DNA from: DATBMY01 sp036554605
GTDB lineage: Bacteria > Acidobacteriota > Blastocatellia > UBA7656
DNA length: 16,970 nucleotides
Direction of reading: 5' to 3'
NCBI GenBank assembly: GCA_036554605.1
Contig: DATBMY010000394.1
Location: 1 to 16,970 of the forward strand
The translations under genes were made by a program, and so were the position numbers. The notes under the pieces are model-generated. The model did no database searches. It saw nothing but the letters and a program-made list of their open reading frames with translations, and had not been told where the DNA came from. This document shows positions 1 to 6,786 of this stretch, in pieces. How positions within the stretch are numbered: the first letter of the stretch is position 1; every line of letters starts with the position of its first letter.

Positions 1-645
1 CCCTCCGAAACTGTCCGCGTCCGTTATCCCGACGATCAGCACTTCATCAGCGGCAGGGACATATCTTATTATCGGGTCGCTCACCTCGTCCCCGATGGAA
101 AAACTCAGCAGAGCGCCCGCGGAGTTAAACAATGCGATTTCGGCGACAAGCTCGGAACCCGCGTAGCGCGCGGCAAAAGCCTCCAGCGTGATCTGCTCGC
201 CGGCCAATCCCTGGAATGCGAAGAAATCTACATCCTGAATGAATCGAATGCGGCCGAATACATTAACTGGCAGGGAAACGGCCTGGGCTACGGAATCATT
301 CGGCTCGTCTTCTGTTATATCGCCTCCGCCCGTCCCAAAACTCTGTATACGAGGCGCGGCGGCCGCGCTGTAGGTTGGCGCGGCAGCGCGCATCTCGGAG
401 CCACTCTCCCGGTTAAGGGCGCGCTTGTGCGAAGCTATCGCTTTATTGACCTCACCTAAACGCGCGCGGGCGTCTTCGCGGCCGATATTTGCGGAGGGCG
501 AGGTCCTATTCTTCTCCTTAGCGGAATATACTGATCTCTTTATATTAAGCGGCGGTTCGTCTTTCTGGGCAAATGCAAGGCTTGTCGATAGGAGCAGAGC
601 CATGACGGCTCCGGACATAATACGCTTAAAGGATCGCTTCGACAT
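1..645 (-). CDS. Exported protein with bacterial pre-peptidase C-terminal (PPC) domain, 3' end cut by window edge
   Basis: An open frame of 215 codons runs without a stop from an ATG at 645 to base 1, so the gene is partial. A strong ribosome site (AAGGAGA, 5 bases before the ATG) fixes the start. Residues 1-26 form a signal peptide (basic MSKRSFKR, hydrophobic core AVMALLLSTSL, then AFA before Gln27). Residues about 27-105 are polar and low in complexity. From about residue 110 a PPC-type beta domain begins (EDEPNDSVAQAVSLPV, then DVDFFAFQGLAGEQITLEA), matching the usual E-PNd..A..l / D.D.f.f....G..v.le pattern. PPC domains normally follow peptidases or other secreted enzymes; here one lies near the N-terminus, so the catalytic or repeat part, if any, lies beyond the window. 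Function beyond an extracytoplasmic role is unknown. It is the same strand as the kinase gene to the right, 113 bases away, with a hairpin between. Confidence 0.8.
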   Translation of the reverse strand, partial: MSKRSFKRIMSGAVMALLLSTSLAFAQKDEPPLNIKRSVYSAKEKNRTSPSANIGREDARARLGEVNKAIASHKRALNRESGSEMRAAAPTYSAAAAPRIQSFGTGGGDITEDEPNDSVAQAVSLPVNVFGRIRFIQDVDFFAFQGLAGEQITLEAFAARYAGSELVAEIALFNSAGALLSFSIGDEVSDPIIRYVPAADEVLIVGITDADSFGG

Positions 646-683
646 AAATCTCCTTGAGCAACCCCTCTGCTTTCAATCCACAT

Positions 684-719
684 ACCCCGAGTCTCTGATG
701 ATCGAGCCGGGCTCGGGGT
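684..719. repeat. 8+8 bp inverted repeat between kinase gene and PPC gene
   Basis: ACCCCGAG (684-691) is the exact reverse complement of CTCGGGGT (712-719), with 20 bases between. On the minus strand an alternative, mutually exclusive small stem CGAGC-ccg-GCTCG uses one arm. No T-run follows the stem on the minus strand, so a classical terminator is not shown. It may be a terminator for the kinase transcript or a leader structure of the PPC gene. Confidence 0.4.
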
Positions 720-758
720 TTACAAGCTTCCATTTTTTATTTTGAAGGCGCGAAGCGG

Positions 759-2696
759 CTAGCTCAATGCGGGAAGGATTATCTCGAAGGTGGTGCCGAC
801 ACCGACTTCACTTTCAAAGCGTATGCTGCCGTTATGAAGTTGTATCGCTCGGAAGGCCTGGGCAAGCCCTATCCCGGTGCCGCCCTTCTTTGTCGTATAG
901 TACAGGTTGAATATTCTGTCGTGCCCCTCTTGCGAGATGCCTATGCCGCGGTCGACGACAATGACTCGCACGGTCCCATCTTTTTCGTTGACCGTAGATA
1001 CCTTTAGCGGTCCGCCTTCGGGCATTGCCTGGCAGCCGTTTATAATCACGTTTAACAGCGCCTGCATCAGCAGATCGGCGTCGCCCTTTATCATGAGCGG
1101 CTCGCCCGCGAGTTGACGATGTATGGTTACGCCTCGGCCGTGCGCTTCGGTTGAGGCGACCGCGATAACCTGGTTCACGATTCGATTGAGTTCGAGCGGT
1201 TCGAGCCTGACCTCAACTGGCCGGGTGAAGTTCAAAAAGGTCTGAACGACCCGGTCGAGCCGTTTTATCTCCGAGTCAAGAATCTCAATCTGCGGCGCCG
1301 GGTTGCCAGAGCCCGACTCTATCTTGGATCTTAGAATCTCAAGATGGATGACCATGGCATTGAGCGGATTTTTGACTTCGTGGGCAATGCCGGAGGTGAT
1401 GCGGCCAAGGTCGGCAAGCTTTTTTGAGAGGTCCCATTGGGACTCATACTTCTGAAATGACTCGTAATCGCGAAGGCTGACCAGCGCGCCTACCGGCTCG
1501 CCAGCATCTTCGATGTACTGTACGGAGGTCAGCAGCTGGCGCGTGCCACCGTTTTTCGGCACCCTGAGCGTTGCGCGGGCGATCGATTTCCTCTCGCTGA
1601 AGGCCCTCTCCACGGTCTGCACCAACGGGTGATCGTAGCCGAGGCTTTCGTCTACGGGCAGGCCGGTCATCTCGATCCCTTCGACGCCGAGCACCTGTTC
1701 CGCGTCGGGGCTTGCGAGTATGACGCGCCCTTCGCGGTTTATCAGCAGCAGTCGCTCTTCGAGATGGCTAATAACCTGACGCAGCCGGCCGCGCATAATC
1801 TCGAGCTCGCTGCGTTCGCCCGCCAGCCGCTCTCCGAGCTGCCGCAGCCTCGATGTCACGCCCGTGATCATCTCGTCGCGAGGCAAATCCGCGCTTGCGA
1901 TGGTGGCCGGCTCGCTCCCGCCGCTCAAACGATCTATGCTCGATGATATTGCCTCAAGAGGCCTCAGCAGCAGGTTGGCCGAGCTTATGGCGACTAGCGC
2001 CGCGCCCATAATTGCCACCAGTCCGATGATCAGGTTGATGAGGATCGGGGGGACAAGCTCTCGCCGGAGCGATCCGGCCGATATGCCTATGTGCAGCTGG
2101 CCCTTAAATATCTCCCCTTCGTCTAACGATTGTTGATATTCATAAATGGGCTCGCCAAATAGAATCCTCACAAGTTGCAGGTAAGCGTTGGCGTTGGTCA
2201 GGTTTTGGAGGCTCGGAGGCGCCAGCCCGTAATCGTCGAGTACATGCTGATTAAATATGAGCGCATTCTTGCCCTGCTCGTCCTTAACGATCTGGCCCGT
2301 TTTATCAGTGAGCATCAGATATGATATGGCTCCCGGAGTGGCGATTGTCGCCTCCATAAGGCCCCGCACGCCTGAATGCTCATTTGAGAGCGCGGTATGC
2401 GGGTTGGGGTGCTCAATAGTCCTATGGGCAAGCTCCTGCTTTATCGCATAGCCGATCTGGTTGGCAAACTGCTGGGCTTCCTTCTCGGCGCGGTTCACGA
2501 TGACACCTGTGAGGTGCGCGATGTTTATGACAGTCGCAACCGCGACGACGACCGCGACAAGAAGCGTTATGAGCGCAATCTGTCGGGCCTTGAGTCCAAG
2601 CCTTGCCTTCTGCGTCCGCTCGCGCTCGCTCGCTTCGACGGCGTCGGCGGTCCGCTGCTGTCCTAGCTCTTTTTCGGCTGTTATAGTCGTCGCCAT
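759..2696 (-). CDS. Membrane sensor histidine kinase, NtrB-like (HAMP-PAS-HisKA-HATPase)
   Basis: A 645-residue sensor kinase that would autophosphorylate and pass phosphate to the response regulator encoded just upstream. Order of parts: cytoplasmic N-terminus rich in charge (1-37); first membrane helix about 38-62; periplasmic sensor about 63-215 (contains LMLTDKTGQIV, typical of PAS-like/Cache folds); second helix about 216-240; HAMP linker about 241-295; PAS domain about 305-415; HisKA with phosphorylatable His439 in SGIAHEVKNPLNAM; HATPase with N-box IINGCQAM (551-558), G1 DRGIGI (582-587), F-box IFNLYYTTKKGG and G2 GTGIGLA (606-612). All catalytic boxes are present. The H-box sequence is the NtrB/AtoS/ZraS type that pairs with sigma-54 activators, which agrees with its neighbour. 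The start ATG at 2696 has no clear Shine-Dalgarno. The signal sensed cannot be told from sequence. Confidence 0.92.
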   Translation of the reverse strand: MATTITAEKELGQQRTADAVEASERERTQKARLGLKARQIALITLLVAVVVAVATVINIAHLTGVIVNRAEKEAQQFANQIGYAIKQELAHRTIEHPNPHTALSNEHSGVRGLMEATIATPGAISYLMLTDKTGQIVKDEQGKNALIFNQHVLDDYGLAPPSLQNLTNANAYLQLVRILFGEPIYEYQQSLDEGEIFKGQLHIGISAGSLRRELVPPILINLIIGLVAIMGAALVAISSANLLLRPLEAISSSIDRLSGGSEPATIASADLPRDEMITGVTSRLRQLGERLAGERSELEIMRGRLRQVISHLEERLLLINREGRVILASPDAEQVLGVEGIEMTGLPVDESLGYDHPLVQTVERAFSERKSIARATLRVPKNGGTRQLLTSVQYIEDAGEPVGALVSLRDYESFQKYESQWDLSKKLADLGRITSGIAHEVKNPLNAMVIHLEILRSKIESGSGNPAPQIEILDSEIKRLDRVVQTFLNFTRPVEVRLEPLELNRIVNQVIAVASTEAHGRGVTIHRQLAGEPLMIKGDADLLMQALLNVIINGCQAMPEGGPLKVSTVNEKDGTVRVIVVDRGIGISQEGHDRIFNLYYTTKKGGTGIGLAQAFRAIQLHNGSIRFESEVGVGTTFEIILPALS

Positions 2697-2741
2697 AATG
2701 TCCGAGCGTCAGGGGTGAGGCCGAAAACGATATTCTGGAAA

Positions 2742-2759
2742 ATGCTGGCGCGCTAGCAT
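2742..2759. promoter_or_regulatory. 18-bp near-perfect dyad in the gap between regulator and kinase genes
   Basis: ATGCTGGCG (2742-2750) and CGCTAGCAT (2751-2759) form a dyad with a single mismatched pair, lying 46 bases upstream of the kinase start in the 105-base gap that follows the response regulator gene. It could be an operator or, in RNA, a short hairpin that tunes expression of the kinase relative to the regulator. No promoter hexamers are clear beside it. Confidence 0.35.
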
Positions 2760-2801
2760 CCGGACGGCAAACTGATTACGGATACCCGTTTCGATTTAGC
2801 C

Positions 2802-4178
2802 TTATTCTTTTTCAAGCCCCGCCTCGCGATACGCCTTCAGCTTATTGTGTAGCGTCTTCAGGCTGATGCGCAATGTTTCGGCAGTCCTCGTCTTGTTATA
2901 ATCCGTGCGCGCAAGCGTGCTCAAAATCACTCGCCGTTCCACCTCATCGAGGGGCATCCCTATCGGGATCATTACGGCGTCGGCAGTAGGTGAGGGTCTC
3001 TGGCCGGTGATGTGCAAGGGCAAATGGCGCTTCTCTATCTGTTCGCCTTCGCATATAACGACCGCGCGCTCAATAACGTTCCTTAGCTCGCGTATATTGC
3101 CGGGCCAATGGTAATCGAGCAGCGCGTCCATCGCTTCGGTGGAGATTATTCCCGCCGTCTTGTTGTGGCGGCGACTCATCTCTTCGATCATATGCTGCAC
3201 GAGAAGCCCGATATCGTCTCGGTGTTCGCGCAGCGGGGGCAGCTTGATTGTAATTACGTTCAGCCTGTACAGCAAGTCCTCGCGCAGGGTGCCCTCCTGA
3301 ACAGCCTTGTACGGGTCCTTGTTCGTCGCGGCGATCACCCGCACGTCAATTCCTACCTCGCGCGTTGACCCGAGTCGCCTGACCTTTCTGTCCTCAAGAA
3401 CGCGCAGCAGCTTGGCCTGCAACACGAAAGGCATTTCGGCAATCTCGTCGAGAAGCAGCGTCCCGTTATTGGCAAGCTCAAAGCAGCCTATGCGGCGATC
3501 CGCGGCTCCGGTGAAGGCCCCTTTTTCATGCCCGAACAGCTCGGACTCCATGAGCGTCTCGGGTACCGCCGCGCAGTTGATGGCGACAAAGGGCTGGTTT
3601 GCGCGCGGGCTCAGCTTGTGTACAGTGCGCGCGACCATCTCTTTTCCGGTTCCCGATTCTCCCGTAACCAGAACTGATACCGCGCTTGGCGCGACCTGCT
3701 CGATGAGCGTATAAATTTCGCGCATCACCTCGCTGTTGCCGACCATATCGCCGAAAGCGCCGTACTGTCTGAGCTGGCGCCGGAGCAGCTCATTCTCGCG
3801 GCGGGCGCTGCTGTATTCGGCCGCTTTCTTAAGAACCAGCTGAAGCTTTCGCACATTTATGGGCTTCTCGAAATAATAAAAGGCGCCTTCGTCTTTGACC
3901 GAGCGTATCGCCGCCTCAACCGACCCCTGCCCGGTGAGCAGAATGACCGCCGTCTCCGGATGGTTTGCTCGGACGTGCGTCAGCAGCCCGAAACCGTCAA
4001 GATTAGGCATCACCACATCGGTGATAACGACTGTGGGCGTGAAATCCTCTACTTTTGTAATCGCCTCGCGGCCGTCAGCCGCTATATCAGTCTTGTAGCC
4101 CCAGCTTGAGACAACCTCGCTGAGACCCAGGCGCGCGGGCTCTTCGTCATCCACTATAAGCACTCGGTACTCGGACAT
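2802..4178 (-). CDS. Sigma-54-dependent response regulator, NtrC/AtoC/ZraR class
   Basis: A 458-residue transcription activator with the standard three parts. The receiver domain (1-120) has acidic pair Asp10/Asp11, phospho-acceptor Asp54 (VVITDVVMPNLDG), Thr82 and Lys105. The AAA+ domain (about 145-385) has Walker A GESGTGKE (173-180), the sigma-54-contacting loop GAFTGA (220-225), Walker B LLLDEI (241-246), and Arg residues in LREDLLYRLN (298-307). The C-terminal Fis-type helix-turn-helix (about 410-455) contains NKTRTAETLRISLKTLHNKL. An intact GAFTGA means it should open sigma-54 promoters once phosphorylated. Its gene precedes the kinase gene by 105 bases on the same strand, so the two form a two-component pair. 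The start codon at 4178 lacks an obvious ribosome site. Targets are unknown; a sigma-54-like site at 4844 is the nearest candidate. Confidence 0.95.
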   Translation of the reverse strand: MSEYRVLIVDDEEPARLGLSEVVSSWGYKTDIAADGREAITKVEDFTPTVVITDVVMPNLDGFGLLTHVRANHPETAVILLTGQGSVEAAIRSVKDEGAFYYFEKPINVRKLQLVLKKAAEYSSARRENELLRRQLRQYGAFGDMVGNSEVMREIYTLIEQVAPSAVSVLVTGESGTGKEMVARTVHKLSPRANQPFVAINCAAVPETLMESELFGHEKGAFTGAADRRIGCFELANNGTLLLDEIAEMPFVLQAKLLRVLEDRKVRRLGSTREVGIDVRVIAATNKDPYKAVQEGTLREDLLYRLNVITIKLPPLREHRDDIGLLVQHMIEEMSRRHNKTAGIISTEAMDALLDYHWPGNIRELRNVIERAVVICEGEQIEKRHLPLHITGQRPSPTADAVMIPIGMPLDEVERRVILSTLARTDYNKTRTAETLRISLKTLHNKLKAYREAGLEKE

Positions 4179-4309
4179 AGAAGATAAAGTTTAACACACT
4201 GTTTATGCTTGATGATGCGATTTTACAGGTAATGATGAACGCGCGCGGTTATCTGAAGGTCGGGTGCCCGACGTCTGGCTGAGGTTGCCTGAAAAACCCA
4301 CACTTCGAT

Positions 4310-4678
4310 TCAATCGTCCTGCGACCATCGCTCGATGAGCACGTCCATCTGTCCGCCGCATACCATGCCTTCGGCGTCTTCGTAATCGTCATTGAGGTTA
4401 AAATGGTAAAGACCTGTCTGGCCCGTTCGGAGCACTTCCTGCGCCTCAGCCCAGATGTCCGCCTCAACGCATCCGCCGCCCACTGTGCCTATAAAAGTGC
4501 CGTCGTCAAAAATGACCATCTTCGCGCCGGTGCTTTGCGGCGTCGAGCCACGAGTCTTGATGATCGTCGCCATCGCGGCGCGGGCGCCCTGGTCGATACG
4601 CTTCTTCATCTCCAGGTACATCTCGCCAGCGGTCAATGTGTGACCGGGCTGTTTCGGATTATCAGGATCGTAAAACAT
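4310..4678 (-). CDS. Stand-alone XdhC/CoxI N-terminal-domain protein
   Basis: A 122-residue protein made of a single XdhC_CoxI domain: GSTPQSTGAKMVIFDDG (44-60), GTFIGTVGGGCVEAD-type core with the conserved Cys70, and GMVCGGQMDVLIE (104-116) with Cys107. In the family, XdhC binds molybdenum cofactor and inserts the sulfurated form into xanthine-dehydrogenase-type enzymes; full-length members add a C-terminal Rossmann domain that is absent here. The 131 bases downstream do not encode it in any frame, so this is a short form rather than an obvious frameshift. The start is well set by GGGGGGGAG about 3 bases before the ATG. No molybdenum hydroxylase lies in the window, so the partner enzyme is elsewhere. 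It precedes the regulator gene on the same strand by 131 bases but need not share its operon. Confidence 0.85.
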   Translation of the reverse strand: MFYDPDNPKQPGHTLTAGEMYLEMKKRIDQGARAAMATIIKTRGSTPQSTGAKMVIFDDGTFIGTVGGGCVEADIWAEAQEVLRTGQTGLYHFNLNDDYEDAEGMVCGGQMDVLIERWSQDD

Positions 4679-4698
4679 ATCTCCCCCCCGAGAAGTGA

Positions 4699-4727
4699 AT
4701 TATATGCAATCCTCTCAGGGATGAGAA
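4699..4727 (-). promoter_or_regulatory. Sigma-70-type promoter for the XdhC gene
   Basis: On the minus strand TTCTCA (4727-4722), a 17-base spacer and a perfect TATAAT (4704-4699) stand directly upstream of the XdhC start at 4678, giving a short leader that still contains the G-rich ribosome site. The -35 matches the consensus at four of six positions. Confidence 0.5.
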
Positions 4728-4803
4728 GACGTGCATTGCGAGGCAAAACCGCAGGTGCAGCATAGCGCCGCCATTTGTCGAATTGCGCGGACAATCCGTA
4801 TTA

Positions 4804-4820
4804 GAATACTGTTAGTATTC
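4804..4820. promoter_or_regulatory. Perfect 7+7 dyad in divergent gap, operator/activator-site candidate
   Basis: GAATACT (4804-4810), spacer GTT, AGTATTC (4814-4820). The size fits a dimeric regulator site. It lies between the XdhC promoter and the sigma-54-like element, about 25 bases upstream of the latter. Whether the adjacent NtrC-class regulator binds it is inference. Confidence 0.4.
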
Positions 4821-4843
4821 GGCTCAATTCCGGCTTTTTTTTC

Positions 4844-4859
4844 TGGCACGCCGCTCGCT
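4844..4859 (+). promoter_or_regulatory. Sigma-54 (-24/-12) promoter candidate upstream of PAP2 gene
   Basis: TGGCACG-CCGC-TCGCT keeps the invariant GG and GC at exactly 10 bases apart and departs from the TGGCACG-N4-TTGCW consensus at one base (TTGC to TCGC). Transcription would start near 4870, about 40 bases before the TTG start at 4910. A sigma-54 activator gene and a dyad lie close by. Confidence 0.42.
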
Positions 4860-4909
4860 CTATGCTGTAACCGTTATATTACATTATCTGGTTTATGGGG
4901 AATTAGAGA

Positions 4910-5866
4910 TTGTCGTCTGTCTCAATAACGAAGTATCGCGTTCAGCCCTGGCAGATTATTGTCTCGGCCAGCATATTCGCCTACATGGCGCTGGGAGCAG
5001 TTACCGGAAGCTTCAGAACTTATCACTGGTTCATGCTGCTGGTCATTCCACTTTCGCTTAAGGCAGATAAGCGCGGGCGACAGTTCTTCCTCGACTGGGC
5101 TCCTATAATAGCCTTCTGGCTGATTTATGACCGGCTTCGCTTGCTTCAGCCCTATATATTGCACCGAGTGGCAGTCGAATGGCCGTACAGCCTGGAGCTG
5201 TGGGCTTTCGGCTGGCTCTCGGGCGCCGGTGTTCCTGCGCATGCCGGGCGGGCCTGGCTTGCGGCCCAGGCAGGCTCGACTCATCACCTGGTAATTATCT
5301 GGTTCCTCCAGTTCATTTACTTCAGTCATATCTTCGCCATACCTCTGCTGCTTTTTTATCTATGGGCGCGCGGCGGCTTTAGCCAGCACATCCGTAGGGA
5401 GTTCATACGCTGCATCCGAGCCTTTACCGCATTGAACTTTCTGGGGCTGGCGGTCTATCTGCTGCTTCCGGTCGCGCCGCCCTGGTGGGTCTCTATTAAC
5501 GGGATACAGCAGCCGACTCAAGAACTCCTTTCGCGAGTAGATATGTCGGCGGCGATGGATGGCACGCTCGTGCGCGGAATGATAAAGAATGCTGCCCACT
5601 GGTTTGCCGCTGTTCCGTCGTTGCACGGCGCCTACCCGGTCCTGGCCTTGCTCCTGGCCTGGCGCGGGCGCAACCGCTGGCTGCTCGCGGCTCTGTCGTT
5701 TTATTGCGCCTCTATGTGGATTGCGACGGTGCTTCTAAACCAGCATTACATAATAGATCTACTTGCTGGAGTATTGCTTGCCGTAATCGCGTGGCTGTTC
5801 GTAGAGCGAAGGGGCGAGAGATCCAAAGTCTCGCCCCCTCTCGTTGTAAGTAGTGAAGATGCTTAG
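4910..5866 (+). CDS. PAP2/Aur1-like integral membrane phosphatase or phosphotransferase
   Basis: A 318-residue polytopic membrane protein of the PAP2_3 (inositol-phosphorylceramide-synthase-like) group. Several hydrophobic spans are visible (about 14-34, 40-50, 64-76, 126-150, 171-188, 240-260, 262-275, 281-297). The catalytic region shows LLLPVAPPWWV (184-194), the PAP2 motif PSLHGAYP (236-243) with His239, and NQHYIIDLLAG (277-287) with His279 and Asp283, equivalent to the H-x3-D of the third PAP2 motif. Such enzymes hydrolyse or transfer phosphate or head groups of lipids in the membrane. The substrate is not shown. I accept the TTG start at 4910, preceded by GGGGAA at suitable distance, because the next ATG (4985) would cut the first membrane span. 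The C-terminal about 18 residues are polar and overlap a GC-rich hairpin. Expression may be sigma-54 dependent. Confidence 0.85.
   Translation: MSSVSITKYRVQPWQIIVSASIFAYMALGAVTGSFRTYHWFMLLVIPLSLKADKRGRQFFLDWAPIIAFWLIYDRLRLLQPYILHRVAVEWPYSLELWAFGWLSGAGVPAHAGRAWLAAQAGSTHHLVIIWFLQFIYFSHIFAIPLLLFYLWARGGFSQHIRREFIRCIRAFTALNFLGLAVYLLLPVAPPWWVSINGIQQPTQELLSRVDMSAAMDGTLVRGMIKNAAHWFAAVPSLHGAYPVLALLLAWRGRNRWLLAALSFYCASMWIATVLLNQHYIIDLLAGVLLAVIAWLFVERRGERSKVSPPLVVSSEDA
5811..5837. repeat. GC-rich 9-bp hairpin inside 3' end of PAP2 gene
   Basis: GGGGCGAGA (5811-5819) pairs exactly with TCTCGCCCC (5829-5837) around a 9-base loop. It lies within the last 60 bases of the PAP2 gene and beyond the stop of the small convergent gene. 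No T-run follows on either strand, so it may stabilise or end messages from both sides without being a classical terminator. Confidence 0.45.
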
Positions 5867-5879
5867 AGTGTTCTTACAG

Positions 5880-6071
5880 TCAAGCCGCCATAGGGAGACC
5901 ATCGCGGCCATCGCCTTCTCGCCCGTCGAGCGCGCGCAAGAGATTTTCAAGCGCCGCAACCGTCTCTTTCGCCGCCCGGTGCGCGCTCAAATCGCCCCTG
6001 CGCTCGTATATCTCGCCCAGCGCTGAGAAGTACTCAATATCTTTTTTGATCCGCTGTGCAACACTTTTCAT
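5880..6071 (-). CDS. Small hypothetical helical protein, 63 residues
   Basis: Begins MKSVAQRIKKD at an ATG (6071); a GTG two codons earlier (6077) is an alternative. The protein is charged, predicted largely helical (IEYFSALGEIYERRGDLSAHRAAKETVAALENLLRAL-type pattern split across residues 13-48) and has no membrane segment or Cys. The helix-turn-helix-like spacing of Ala/Leu/Tyr resembles a single TPR unit, but I do not recognise a family. It converges on the PAP2 gene with a 13-base gap and diverges from ssb. It lacks a strong ribosome site, so its reality rests on length, position between genes and reasonable composition only. Confidence 0.45.
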   Translation of the reverse strand: MKSVAQRIKKDIEYFSALGEIYERRGDLSAHRAAKETVAALENLLRALDGREGDGRDGLPMAA

Positions 6072-6250
6072 GATCACTTAATTAGAAGCCATATTGTCCT
6101 CATAAGATGCTTTACCCCGGAAACTCTTTTATTAAGTGGCTCTTGGGCAAGGCCAGCCCCGCCGCTTTGACACCCATAACTCAAGCAAAAGAAACCTGTT
6201 GAAACGATGTTGCAAGTATGATACAGTCCGGAACTGAAAGGAGCAGAGAG

Positions 6251-6706
6251 ATGTCTAGCTTTAACAAGATCATCATAGTTGGTTACCTCGGCAGGGACCC
6301 CGAGTTGCGATACACGACCTCAGGAACGCCTGTGTGTGATTTTTCCGTGGCGACCACAGAGCGCCGCAAGGACAAATCGGGCGATATGCAGGAGATCACC
6401 ACATGGTTCAGGGTCAGCCTGTTTGGCCGTCAGGCCGAGATTGCCAGCCAGTATTTGACCAAAGGCCGGCAGGTTTACATAGAAGGGCAGCTATCGCAGC
6501 GCGACTGGACTGACAAGGAAGGCGCGACGCGCACAAGCCTCGAAGTACGCGGCTCCGATATACAGTTTCTCTCGCCAATATCGGAAACGGATCAATCCCG
6601 GCCGGCGGCCGCAAAGGCTACGGCGGCCAGCGCCGCGGAAGCTTCAAAACGACCTGCTTCGCGGCAAAGATCGGTGCAGGTTCAGGAAGAGGATATTCCC
6701 TTTTGA
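6251..6706 (+). CDS. ssb: Single-stranded DNA-binding protein
   Basis: A 151-residue SSB. The OB-fold spans about residues 3-110: FNKIIIVGYLGRDPELRYT at the start, TWFRVSLFGRQAEIASQYLTKG (51-72) and VYIEGQLSQRDW (75-86), as in bacterial SSBs. A short Ala/Ser/Arg-rich linker (about 112-142) leads to the acidic tip EEDIPF, the docking peptide for replication and repair partners. An upstream in-frame ATG at 6218 is rejected: the ATG at 6251 has AAGGAG 7 bases before it and gives the normal family N-terminus. It stands alone, not between rpsF and rpsR as in many genomes, so it could be either the main or a second ssb copy. A long hairpin follows the stop. Confidence 0.95.
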   Translation: MSSFNKIIIVGYLGRDPELRYTTSGTPVCDFSVATTERRKDKSGDMQEITTWFRVSLFGRQAEIASQYLTKGRQVYIEGQLSQRDWTDKEGATRTSLEVRGSDIQFLSPISETDQSRPAAAKATAASAAEASKRPASRQRSVQVQEEDIPF

Positions 6707-6720
6707 TTCCTTGCCAATCA

Positions 6721-6765
6721 GCTATAGAGCGCTCGGCGATATTTTTTATCCGAGCGCCCTATAGC
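6721..6765. terminator. Long hairpin between convergent ssb and oxidoreductase genes
   Basis: Arms 6721-6736 and 6750-6765 pair over 16 positions with one mismatch (GCTATAG and GCGCTCGG against CCGAGCGC and CTATAGC). The 13-base loop contains a T6 run. It sits 14 bases after the ssb stop and 21 bases beyond the oxidoreductase stop. No T-run follows the stem, but position and stability suit a bidirectional terminator. Confidence 0.6.
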
Positions 6766-6786
6766 GATGATCCGGTCGCTTTCAGT

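Noticed and set aside
4259..4272. GTCGGGTGCCCGAC palindrome after the XdhC gene as a terminator
   Set aside because: The stem is only about 5 bp with a 4-base loop and no T-run follows; too weak to call.
4249..4467. Minus-strand frame overlapping the XdhC gene as the missing XdhC C-terminal domain after a frameshift
   Set aside because: Its translation is Arg/Ser/Thr-rich without Rossmann features and mostly overlaps the good XdhC frame.
6167..6172. Perfect TTGACA upstream of ssb
   Set aside because: No acceptable -10 lies 16-18 bases downstream. A TATGAT at 6217 is too far from it and lacks its own -35, so I do not call a promoter.
6218..6250. Earlier ATG for ssb at 6218
   Set aside because: The ATG at 6251 has AAGGAG at the right distance and gives the usual SSB N-terminus.
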